Assembly (NCBI GenBank): GCA_030697615.1
Contig: JAUYPK010000075.1
Coordinates: forward strand, 1 to 6,485
Source of the DNA: Microcaldota archaeon
GTDB lineage: Archaea; Micrarchaeota; Micrarchaeia; Norongarragalinales; UBA8480
Direction of reading: 5' to 3'
DNA length: 6,485 nt
The translations under genes and the position numbers were made by a program. This document shows, piece by piece, positions 1 through 5,452 of the stretch. The number at the start of each line of letters is the position of its first letter. Position 1 is the stretch's first letter. Under the pieces are notes generated by a model. It was not told where the DNA came from. It saw only the letters and a list, made by a program, of their open reading frames with translations, and searched no databases.

Positions 1-159
1 TACTCCGCGGAAGTCTTTGGAAGTTGGCTGGCGTTTCTTCCTAAGGCTAGCTTGTTGAACTGGCGCGTTTGGCTTTTTCTTCTCTAATTTATCTTTGCCG
101 CCTTTGCCAGCGTCTTTTCCAGTTGTTTTTGAATCCTTTGATTTAGAGTCTTTTTCCAT
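1..159 (-). CDS. rps13: 30S ribosomal protein S13 (uS13), N-terminal part, cut by window edge
   Basis: Fifty-three codons are visible from ATG at 159; the frame stays open to base 1. The first ~45 residues are low-complexity and lysine-rich (MEKDSKSKDSKTTGKDAG at the start, then KKKP and RKKRQP). They end in TSKDFRGV, which fits the beginning of the uS13 core (archaeal proteins continue as RGIVRI or similar). S13 sits at the top of the small-subunit head and contacts the P-site tRNA. The identification rests mainly on gene order: in Archaea rps13 commonly follows cmk, rpl14e and cbf5, and those genes lie upstream here in that order. A purine-rich AAAGG about 9 bases before the ATG may serve as ribosome binding site. 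The charged N-terminal extension is longer than in typical archaeal S13. The core fold is outside the window, so another basic ribosomal protein cannot be excluded. Confidence 0.68.
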   Translation of the reverse strand, partial: MEKDSKSKDSKTTGKDAGKGGKDKLEKKKPNAPVQQASLRKKRQPTSKDFRGV

Positions 160-193
160 AAAGATTTGCCTTTGTGAATTGTTGTACGGTTTT

Positions 194-212
194 GAAATCG
201 CGAAGCGATTTC
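194..212 (-). promoter_or_regulatory. Perfect 8-bp hairpin in the rps13 leader
   Basis: GAAATCGC and GCGATTTC are exact inverted repeats around a 3-base loop (TTC on the minus strand; it could also be read as a C(UUCG)G-type cap with a shorter stem). The element lies between the 3' end of the tRNA-Ser gene (233) and the rps13 start (159). It could be a tRNA 3' processing or termination structure, a leader hairpin controlling S13 translation, or a DNA operator. A TAATTAAA box at 221-228 lies just upstream. The structure is directly visible; its role is not known. Confidence 0.45.
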
Positions 213-246
213 TAACTCTGTTTAATTACAAGCGCCGGGACTGAGA

Positions 247-371
247 TTTCCTAAAAACCCTTTTCCACAGTCAGCGCCAAATAAAAACTAAAATATAAAA
301 ATCTTCCAGTTTTTCTTTTTGGGACTGAAAGACCTTTTATCTTTTTTCGCTAAAAAGAAAAAGGGCTTTCG
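247..371 (-). other. tRNA-Ser intron 2 (125 nt, non-canonical, T-loop position 59/60)
   Basis: The intron splits the T-loop between A59 (372) and T60 (246). The flanking fold is a bulge-helix-bulge. The exon T-stem is the outer exon helix. T54-T55-C56 pair with G251-G250-A249, and the fourth pair, G57 with A252, is a mismatch. The two three-base bulges are AA|C (373, 372 | 371) and AA|T (248, 247 | 246), cut after the second base as the archaeal EndA-type splicing endonuclease does. Intron bases 370-357 then pair without interruption with 253-266, a 14-bp helix with a few G-U pairs. A second hairpin, 331-324 with 310-303, contains a wobble that pairs only on the minus strand, supporting a minus-strand RNA. 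The interior is A/T-rich and has no open reading frame. No box C/D or H/ACA motifs are evident. Confidence 0.87.
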
Positions 372-403
372 TTCGAACTCAGGAGTCCTTTCGGACACAA
401 GCT

Positions 404-464
404 TTCTAGAAGTTATAAGGTCTACAGGTAAACTGTCACCATATTAGTAACTTCCCGGATTAAT
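404..464 (-). other. tRNA-Ser intron 1 (61 nt, canonical position 37/38)
   Basis: The intron lies after A37 of the anticodon loop, the usual archaeal site cut by the tRNA splicing endonuclease. Exon bases C32-T33-G34-G35 pair with intron bases 409-406 (CTAG; one G-U pair) to make the four-base-pair central helix. The 3' bulge is AA|A (405, 404 | 403) and the 5' cut falls in AA|A (466, 465 | 464). The outer helix is imperfect: AAGTTA (453-448) pairs with TAACTT (415-410), directly next to the central helix on the 3' side, leaving about ten extra bases on the 5' side. A further hairpin GGT-ACAG/CTGT-ACC closes the tip (440-419). The motif is therefore a relaxed bulge-helix-bulge. Confidence 0.88.
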
Positions 465-500
465 TTCCAGGCTTGCGCATTACCGCTCTGCCATCCCGGC

Positions 501-609
501 ACGAGACGCGGATATGAAATTGCCAAAGCAATTCTAAACCCCGCATGTTGGTTTGCTTCCTAAAGTGGAATTAATAGGGAATAAACTGGTTTAAAAACCT
601 ATAGCTTTT
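501..609. other. Non-coding spacer between tRNA-Ser and the 257-residue gene
   Basis: No coding potential is seen. On the minus strand it carries an A/T-rich stretch just after the stop of the 257-residue gene (TTTTTAAACC around 590-600), which could end that transcript. Closer to the tRNA is an AATTGC/GCAATT inverted repeat with a four-base loop (518-533) and a TTTAGAAT box (531-538) roughly 30 bases before the tRNA 5' end. The box is a weak TATA candidate. The inverted repeat resembles, but does not match, the hairpin at 194-212 on the other side of the tRNA. Confidence 0.4.
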
Positions 610-1383
610 TCAAGCAGCTTTCCGCTCTGAAACATACTTATCAACGTGCTCTGCAATTATGCGGTGTTTCAATGCAGTGAATTTTTTTGAAGCTTCACTT
701 GTGGGTTCATATACGGGTCGCATTCCTCCGCGCCATGGAACCATAGCAGAGCCGGTTTTTACGCCAGCAGGGGAAGCTAAGTTGTCAATTTTTCCAAATT
801 CAAGCCAATGAGCTATTGCTCCACCACTATTTTCGCCTATCTGTGACGGGGTTTTAATTATTTCTTTTTTTGTCCCACCATTAGAAGAGAAAAGCACCAT
901 ACCTATCTTTCTCCGCTTGTACCAAGGACCCGGACTTCGTTTCAGAATTATTCTTCTTAAATTTCTTATCACGTTTCCGTAAAAACCAGTATCTAAAAGT
1001 ACCATGTTTTTATGGTCTAATACTCCGGCAGCTTTTGCATATCGAAATATTTCCTCGTTTCTTTTTTCATCTTCAGCTCCCATGAAAAATCGGCCAAAAT
1101 AATAGGAACCCATATGCTGGCTATGGACAAAATTCGGATATTCTTTTCCATACAATAATTTAGTTGAAATATCTAGCAAAATAACTCGCCGATGACTTCC
1201 ACGACCGGGTAAACGCCTTGCAAGTTTACGCATTACACTATACGCAGCTCTGCACCCGGTTCCCATTACAACAATTGCTTTGTCTGGGTGGTCGAGCAGG
1301 ATTTGATCACAGGTCTGTACCAGAATAGGCGCTAAGTTTCTCGACGCATGTTCCAATTCACCTACGTGTTTCTCAAAAGCCAT
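610..1383 (-). CDS. Hypothetical protein, 257 aa, possibly Rossmann-like/phosphoribosyltransferase-like
   Basis: I do not recognise the family. The ATG at 1383 is preceded by GAGAGGG at good spacing, so the start is well supported. Three alternating hydrophobic segments with small-residue turns suggest an alpha/beta nucleotide-type fold: AIVVMGTGCRAAYSVMR (residues 36-52), RVILLDIS (66-73) and MVLLDTGFYGNVIRNL (127-142). The last has a D-T-G-x-x-G turn after a strand, reminiscent of a phosphoribosyltransferase PRPP loop or of D-x-G-x-x-G strands in HAD-related proteins; this is only a resemblance. Residues 144-174 are basic, and KTGSAMVP (209-216) recurs almost identically in the kinase-like protein at 2022-3017. 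There is no signal peptide or membrane segment. The gene begins 26 bases after the MazF-like toxin and is probably co-transcribed with it. Confidence 0.72.
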   Translation of the reverse strand: MAFEKHVGELEHASRNLAPILVQTCDQILLDHPDKAIVVMGTGCRAAYSVMRKLARRLPGRGSHRRVILLDISTKLLYGKEYPNFVHSQHMGSYYFGRFFMGAEDEKRNEEIFRYAKAAGVLDHKNMVLLDTGFYGNVIRNLRRIILKRSPGPWYKRRKIGMVLFSSNGGTKKEIIKTPSQIGENSGGAIAHWLEFGKIDNLASPAGVKTGSAMVPWRGGMRPVYEPTSEASKKFTALKHRIIAEHVDKYVSERKAA

Positions 1384-1409
1384 GTATTACCCTCTCGATA
1401 TCGAATGAT

Positions 1410-1742
1410 TCATTGCGTAAAAATCTTAATCAATTTGCGCTCAACTTCTTTTATTTTACTTTCTTTCAAGGAACCTAACTTGTAGGAAATGATTGACTTA
1501 TCCGCTGTGAACAGGCGGTTGCATTTTATTCGGCTTTCTATTCTCAAGGCGCCTTGTTTAAAGTCATTGTCAGAAAGAGCTAAAATGTATTCATCAGCTC
1601 GCAATACACTAGTTATTTGGCACAGAATTACATCTTCACCAATTAAAGTAGCAACAACTAGCGCCGGCCTATTTTTTGAGGCGCTTAAGTCAGAAAATGG
1701 GAATGGAAGAACTACAACGTCTCCTTTTACAAGTGTTTCCAC
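1410..1742 (-). CDS. mazF: MazF/PemK-family endoribonuclease toxin
   Basis: The 110-residue protein shows the family signature: KGDVVVLPFPFSD near the N-terminus, then NRPALVV (24-30) and CQITS (41-45). In characterised MazF proteins an Arg in the R-P motif and a Thr/Ser in the I-T-S strand form the active site; R25 and T44/S45 occupy these places here. The length is that of an intact toxin. MazF toxins are sequence-specific mRNA interferases that act in the cytoplasm and are held inactive by a partner antitoxin. Translation starts at GTG (1742), inside the end of the antitoxin gene, with a 16-base overlap and a GAGG about ten bases upstream. The pair is therefore likely one transcript with coupled translation. 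Target specificity cannot be read from the sequence. Confidence 0.92.
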   Translation of the reverse strand: METLVKGDVVVLPFPFSDLSASKNRPALVVATLIGEDVILCQITSVLRADEYILALSDNDFKQGALRIESRIKCNRLFTADKSIISYKLGSLKESKIKEVERKLIKIFTQ

Positions 1743-1975
1743 GCTTTTTCATCCTCTTTGCTTAGCCAATCTTTTGCAAGTGACTTTTCGCTCGCTATTG
1801 CTGAGAGCATTTTTTCGTTGAATTGCTTAAATGACCTTAGTTCAAGCCTATTATCAAAAGCTAAAATCGCTATTTTGTCACCTTCTTTGAAACCCTCAAT
1901 TTCTCGCATATCTTTCGGAATCGCTATTTGGCCTTTACTCGTTATACGAGCGCTTTTCATTTCAACAAGAGTCAT
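1727..1975 (-). CDS. AbrB/MazE-type antitoxin, 82 aa
   Basis: The N-terminus carries a SpoVT-AbrB swapped-hairpin DNA-binding domain: ARITSKGQIAIPKDMRE (about residues 9-25), then GDKIAIL and LELR (to about residue 47). The tail, residues 50-82 (AKDWLSKEDEKAWKHL at the end), is charged with spaced tryptophans, as in antitoxins that thread this segment into the MazF groove. It should neutralise the adjacent toxin and bind its own promoter as a dimer. The frame is open from a GTG at 1984, but the AGGTGG ribosome binding site overlaps that codon and sits five bases before ATG 1975, so 1975 is preferred. The stop overlaps the toxin start. No clear operator was seen in the 46-base gap upstream. 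Confidence 0.9.
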   Translation of the reverse strand: MTLVEMKSARITSKGQIAIPKDMREIEGFKEGDKIAILAFDNRLELRSFKQFNEKMLSAIASEKSLAKDWLSKEDEKAWKHL

Positions 1976-1981
1976 AAAAAC

Positions 1982-1987
1982 CACCTA
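1982..1987 (-). promoter_or_regulatory. Ribosome binding site deciding the antitoxin start
   Basis: AGGTGG on the minus strand, five bases before ATG 1975, matches the archaeal 16S anti-Shine-Dalgarno core (GGTG). It overlaps the alternative GTG codon at 1984, which argues against that longer start. Confidence 0.7.
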
Positions 1988-2000
1988 ATCTTAAATGTAA

Positions 2001-2019
2001 GAAAAGTAAGAATTAAAAA
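2001..2019 (-). terminator. T-rich stretch after the kinase-like gene, possible terminator
   Basis: Three bases past the stop at 2022 the minus strand runs TTTTTAATTCTTACTTTTC, a pyrimidine-rich stretch with two T-runs and no hairpin. Archaeal RNA polymerase can terminate on such U-rich tracts. It would separate the cbf5-kinase transcript from the toxin-antitoxin genes, but read-through is equally possible. Confidence 0.3.
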
Positions 2020-2021
2020 GG

Positions 2022-3017
2022 CTATGCCGCGGCTACCTTAGCCGCATCAAAGTCGATTAGTCTAACAACTGGCTTTTTGTCAACTAACTCAACTACCAAG
2101 TTGTTATCGAAGTGTCCATGCTCTATTCCAAGTCCAACTAACCCAATTTTAATTTGTTGAATTTGACGCTGAATCTCTTCGCTATGCCCCGGATTTTCTC
2201 TAAAGAACTTCTCAAGGTGTTCCCCTGCAAACTTGGTATAAACTCGCATCATGCCGCCTTTAGTTAGATATGCACGCGGCTTCCCATTTCGGTGTAAAAT
2301 CTCCTCTACTTGTAAACCAGCTTTATGCGCGGCAAGCCAAGCACCGTATGCTTCACGCGATAAAACCCTCACTATATAACCATGAAGTTTGCCGCCAAGT
2401 GGAATTAATGCGCTGCCTGTTTTCAAAAAGCGGTATCGTTTAATGCCAGAACCAATAGGTGCAAGTTTGCCAAAGTTAGCCGAAGCAGTTTTATCGTAGA
2501 AGTACTTTCCAGTAGCGTGGTAAGTCTTCGCTATGTCAATTTGCCTTCTTAAATCCGCCAATGATGGCCTGTGCTTTGCATAATCCTGGAAACTTTTAAA
2601 TAAGTCACGCCAATGATAAGGAGGAACATGCGGAAGTAACTCCCTTGCAATAATCCCTAAAGCTTCCGGGTTTCTGTTGAGCATCTCAGCTTGGCTATAA
2701 AAAAATAAGTTCGGGTCACCAGCTTCTTCAGCTTTTGGTAAAATTTCCCTGGCAACTACTTCCCAGCATTTTGCAAGTTCGCTTGGTGGAACGCCTTCTT
2801 TTATTGGTTCGCGAGCAAACATTGCCAAACTGTGTTCCTTCCAAGGGAACTTTTTAAAAAATGGGTCTCTTGCGATTTTCTTTACAACCCTCCAATAAGC
2901 ATCTGACATTTCACCATTCAAATACTGTGTTTCAATTTCATGCCGCAATGGAGAAAATAATTCACGAGCAGTCAACCGAGTATCCTGCCATGCTCTTTTT
3001 AAAAGTGCTTTAACCAT
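2022..3017 (-). CDS. Orphan protein, 331 aa, with short kinase-like C-terminal region
   Basis: I do not recognise the full-length family. Residues 1-165 are helical, charged and without a clear motif. From about 180 the pattern resembles a small kinase fold: a glycine-containing loop LAPIGSGIKRYRFLKTG (185-201), a strand YIVRVLS (214-220) where an ATP-binding Lys would be expected but Arg is present, a hinge-like MRVYTKFAGEHL (257-268), a catalytic-loop-like GIEHGHFDNNLVVE (297-310), and LIDFDAAK (320-327) in the place of the metal-binding DFG segment. The last two resemble HGD...N and IDF in Bud32/RIO/choline-kinase-type enzymes, but HGD has become HGH. The chain ends four residues after DFDAAK, so no C-lobe follows. 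The gene starts 3 bases after the cbf5 stop, implying one transcript. The kinase call is inference; activity is uncertain. Confidence 0.7.
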   Translation of the reverse strand: MVKALLKRAWQDTRLTARELFSPLRHEIETQYLNGEMSDAYWRVVKKIARDPFFKKFPWKEHSLAMFAREPIKEGVPPSELAKCWEVVAREILPKAEEAGDPNLFFYSQAEMLNRNPEALGIIARELLPHVPPYHWRDLFKSFQDYAKHRPSLADLRRQIDIAKTYHATGKYFYDKTASANFGKLAPIGSGIKRYRFLKTGSALIPLGGKLHGYIVRVLSREAYGAWLAAHKAGLQVEEILHRNGKPRAYLTKGGMMRVYTKFAGEHLEKFFRENPGHSEEIQRQIQQIKIGLVGLGIEHGHFDNNLVVELVDKKPVVRLIDFDAAKVAAA

Positions 3018-3020
3018 TTT

Positions 3021-3938
3021 TCAAAACCCTTGAATAACCCGCTCTATATCAAACGCCATTCCTTTTTTTAAGTCTTTTATTTCACTGGATCCGCGCAATG
3101 CGGTTGCAACTGCAACAAGTTCTCCCTTGCCGGTAAAAATCCCAACGCGTTCCCCACGCTGGATTTTTTCGTCCATTGCTAAAATGCCCGGAATTGCCAA
3201 GTCTGCACCAGTAGAAATTGGGCGCAAGCAATCATCACTAGCAATTACGCGTTTTAGCTTCACAAAATCTTCAATTGGAATAATCGCTTTTTTCAATTTT
3301 TCGTCGTTTCCCTTTTCTTTCCACAGCCAGTAATAATCCGACAGCTCTTGCAAGGTGATGCACTTATCTTCGGTTAACACGCCCGCTTTTGTCCTGCGTA
3401 GTTCGGCCATTTCAGCTTTGACACCTAGAACCTCTCCAACATCAAACACTAAGTTTCTCACATAGAAGCCAGCTTCACTTGAAACTGAGAACAACACGTT
3501 TCGTTCTTTTACTTCGAGTATTTTTAGCTCCTTGACTTCCCGAATGCGGAGGTTCTTGGCAACTGCACTTAAGAGTGGTGGAGTTTGGTAGATTTTTCCT
3601 TTGAAATAATTAAACGCTTTGACTAAATCTTTTTTGCTAACTTCTTTTTCAAGCTGCATTACGCACACGTAAGTTTTGGAAGTTTCGCCAAGGAAATGTG
3701 AAACTTTGCAACCTTGGTTTAACAGTACAGGCAAAACTCCAGATACATTTGGGTCAAGTGTTCCAGTGTGACCAGCTTTGTTCACGTGGAGAATCTTTTT
3801 AACAAATGCGGATACTTCGTGGCTCGATGGACCTTGTGGCTTGTCAATGCAAACAACGCCGTGTTCAAGCGCTTGTTCAACGCTACGCTGGTGAGGTGAA
3901 ACGCCGAGTTTAAATTCCTCCTTGTAGAAAACATGCAT
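3021..3938 (-). CDS. cbf5: Archaeal tRNA/rRNA pseudouridine synthase Cbf5 (TruB family)
   Basis: Cbf5 is the catalytic subunit of H/ACA ribonucleoproteins (with Nop10, Gar1 and L7Ae) that convert guide-selected uridines in rRNA to pseudouridine; archaeal Cbf5 can also make psi55 in tRNA. The 305-residue product has the TruB opening VVCIDKPQGPSSHEV, the catalytic motif GHTGTLDPNVSGVLPV with nucleophile Asp62, then PPLLSAVAK, AGFYVRNLV and MAELRRTKAG (conserved RNA- and substrate-binding segments), followed by a C-terminal PUA domain (TGADLAIPGILAMDEKIQRG and GELVAVATA). The length is somewhat below the ~330-340 residues of many archaeal homologues. The frame opens upstream to a TTG at 3983, but that extension is a hydrophobic run unlike Cbf5 N-termini, so ATG 3938 is chosen; no strong ribosome site precedes either. 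Position between rpl14e and rps13 is conserved in Archaea. Confidence 0.95.
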   Translation of the reverse strand: MHVFYKEEFKLGVSPHQRSVEQALEHGVVCIDKPQGPSSHEVSAFVKKILHVNKAGHTGTLDPNVSGVLPVLLNQGCKVSHFLGETSKTYVCVMQLEKEVSKKDLVKAFNYFKGKIYQTPPLLSAVAKNLRIREVKELKILEVKERNVLFSVSSEAGFYVRNLVFDVGEVLGVKAEMAELRRTKAGVLTEDKCITLQELSDYYWLWKEKGNDEKLKKAIIPIEDFVKLKRVIASDDCLRPISTGADLAIPGILAMDEKIQRGERVGIFTGKGELVAVATALRGSSEIKDLKKGMAFDIERVIQGF

Positions 3939-3988
3939 AAATAAAAGCACAAGAAATAGGGAAGAAAGAGTAGAAAAAACCAATACGT

Positions 3989-5425
3989 TCAGAGCTTACG
4001 CACTGTTCCGTTCACCGCATCAACTTCAATTAAGTCGCCGTTGCGGAATACTTTTGTGCCAATCTTGGTTCCAACAACACATGGAATTTTAATCTCCCTC
4101 GCCACAATAGCCGCATGGCAAAGCAAACCTCCTTCATTTGTCACAATTGCAGCTGAACGTTCCATTGCAGGGACATACGCTGGAAAAGTTGAAGGCGCAA
4201 CTAAGATTTCACCACGTTGTAAAGTGTCAGCGTCTTCCAAACTAAGCACAATACGCGCTTTTCCAGTTACTTTTCCAGGACAGACGCTTTGCCCGTTTAG
4301 TTCAGTAATGTGGTGAAGCGATTCTTCAACGGCTAATTCTGCGGCTTTGTATTTTTCAAATTCTCTTCCCGCTAGGATTGTTACGCGGGGATTATTGAAA
4401 ATAAACGCGTGGTCAACAAAACGTGCCGAAAGTTCAGTTGATAACTTTTCGTCAAAGCCGTTTTCAAAACTATTTGCAATTTCGCTTACGCGCATTGACG
4501 CGAATTGATTCCATGAAATGCTCCACTCTTTGCATGTGGCTTTTATCAACGGAGTTAGCTTGTGGACGGCGAAAGAATATGTTTCGTCTGCGTAGTTTGC
4601 AGTTTGGCCCCATGCACGCAAGTTTGCCACCATTAGCTTTTCTTCGTCGCCGAATTTCAACTTGTCAAAAACTTCCAGCGTAGCTTCGTTGACTTTTTCT
4701 TGCGCTTCTTTTACTTTTACTTCTTCTCCTAAGTTTTTTGACAATAACACTTCCAAGCGGCTGTAAATGTCTTTTTCACTATACGGCGTTCCCCAGTAGT
4801 AGTACATTCCCAAGTGACTAAACGCAGCTAAGTGTTCCGCTACAGCTGCTGCTACGTCTTGGTTAGTTTTCCAGTTTTCGTTTTCACTTGCAAGCAGTGC
4901 AATTTCTAACAGGGAGTTTTTTTCCAATCTTGCATCTGTTGGCTCTGGCAATTCAAATAACGTTGCTAAATATTGGTTTTGTTTTTTTAAATCTGGTTCT
5001 TTTGCAGCTACTCTTGCAACAAGCAAGTCGGGGTAAAACTTGTTGAAAATAATATAGTGATACGCAGTTGTCCATAACTGGACTCCGAGTTCAATAAATT
5101 CCAGTAGCTTTGCAGGTTCGTCGCTGACTTTAACGTCGCTTCCAAGATTCCTCATTTTTGAAACGAACAAATTCCGTTTTGCTGCAACTCGCAACATCAT
5201 CTGCGCGTCATTTTCAATTCCACTTTTCATCGCAGCTACGTAGCCATTCATGTCTTGAACCGAAAGCCACCTAGCTTGCGCTAATTGGCGAAAATGTTGG
5301 ACTTTAAAGTCGCTGTCAAGCGTCGCTCCAAGTAAGTCACGTTTGTAAGCTTCTGCAACTTGGTCAATAAGTAGCAAGGCGTGGTTCTTTCCGCGTCGTG
5401 CAACTTCTTCCCATTGAATAGACAT
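3989..5425 (-). CDS. Stand-alone PEP-utilising-enzyme swivelling (phosphohistidine) domain protein, 478 aa
   Basis: The last ~100 residues are a mobile domain as in PEP synthase, pyruvate phosphate dikinase and PTS enzyme I: GQSVCPGKVTGKARIV, then GEILVAPSTFPAYVPAM, and the active-site block TNEGGLLCHAAIVAREIKIP, whose His (about residue 437) would carry the phosphoryl group; VVGT and DLIEVDAVNGTV close the fold. The first ~375 residues are mostly helical. I see no ATP-grasp motifs of the PPDK N-domain and no PEP-binding barrel, so the protein lacks the usual donor and acceptor modules. They may be supplied by another protein, or the domain may be regulatory. The ATG at 5425 (MSIQWEEV) is preferred to an in-frame TTG at 5437. 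No Shine-Dalgarno is seen; a TATA-like box 28-35 bases upstream suggests a leaderless mRNA. The gene interrupts the rpl14e-cbf5 order. Confidence 0.85.
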   Translation of the reverse strand: MSIQWEEVARRGKNHALLLIDQVAEAYKRDLLGATLDSDFKVQHFRQLAQARWLSVQDMNGYVAAMKSGIENDAQMMLRVAAKRNLFVSKMRNLGSDVKVSDEPAKLLEFIELGVQLWTTAYHYIIFNKFYPDLLVARVAAKEPDLKKQNQYLATLFELPEPTDARLEKNSLLEIALLASENENWKTNQDVAAAVAEHLAAFSHLGMYYYWGTPYSEKDIYSRLEVLLSKNLGEEVKVKEAQEKVNEATLEVFDKLKFGDEEKLMVANLRAWGQTANYADETYSFAVHKLTPLIKATCKEWSISWNQFASMRVSEIANSFENGFDEKLSTELSARFVDHAFIFNNPRVTILAGREFEKYKAAELAVEESLHHITELNGQSVCPGKVTGKARIVLSLEDADTLQRGEILVAPSTFPAYVPAMERSAAIVTNEGGLLCHAAIVAREIKIPCVVGTKIGTKVFRNGDLIEVDAVNGTVRKL

Positions 5426-5452
5426 AGACAAAATCAAAGAACCGTAGGAAGG

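Larger units (their letters stand above)
233..500 (-). tRNA. tRNA-Ser(GGA) interrupted by two introns
   Basis: Read on the minus strand, the gene starts with acceptor strand GCCGGGA (500-494) and ends with its exact complement TCCCGGC (240-234), discriminator G73 at 233 and no encoded CCA. The D-arm is at 491-477 (GCA/TGC stem, GG in the loop). The anticodon arm is CAAGC, loop C-T-G-G-A-A, then intron 1, then A and GCTTG (403-398); the anticodon is GGA (468-466). The long variable arm GTCC-GAAA-GGAC (396-385) and G73 are both marks of serine tRNA. The T-stem CTGAG (382-378) is followed by TTCGAA (377-372), then intron 2, then T60 (246) and the matching CTCAG (245-241). Removing 404-464 and 247-371 leaves 82 nt with all stems paired and the tertiary positions G18, G19, T54, T55 and C56 present. 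It decodes UCC and UCU. No strong promoter is evident; a TTTAGAAT box at 531-538 is a weak candidate. Confidence 0.93.

Noticed and set aside
247..371. Box C/D or H/ACA guide RNA inside the tRNA T-loop intron
   Set aside because: One CTGA occurs, but there is no RTGATGA C box, no paired C'/D' boxes and no ACA at a suitable place.
1395..1404. TCGATATCGA palindrome between mazF and the 257-residue gene
   Set aside because: Ten bases only, between co-directional, closely spaced genes. It overlaps no promoter-like sequence and could be chance.
1489..1821. Plus-strand open frame of 110 codons opposite mazEF
   Set aside because: It is antisense to two clearly recognisable genes, has no ribosome site and no protein-like motif.
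1758..1988. Plus-strand open frame of 76 codons opposite the antitoxin
   Set aside because: It is the complement of the AbrB-type coding sequence and mirrors its codon pattern; no independent support.
3939..3983. N-terminal extension of Cbf5 from a TTG at 3983 as a signal or membrane anchor
   Set aside because: Cbf5 is a nucleoprotein enzyme without such a segment; the hydrophobic run reflects a T-rich spacer, and ATG 3938 gives a normal N-terminus.
4041..4683. Plus-strand open frames opposite the swivelling-domain gene
   Set aside because: They lie opposite the conserved phosphohistidine domain and the helical region, with no motif or initiation signal.
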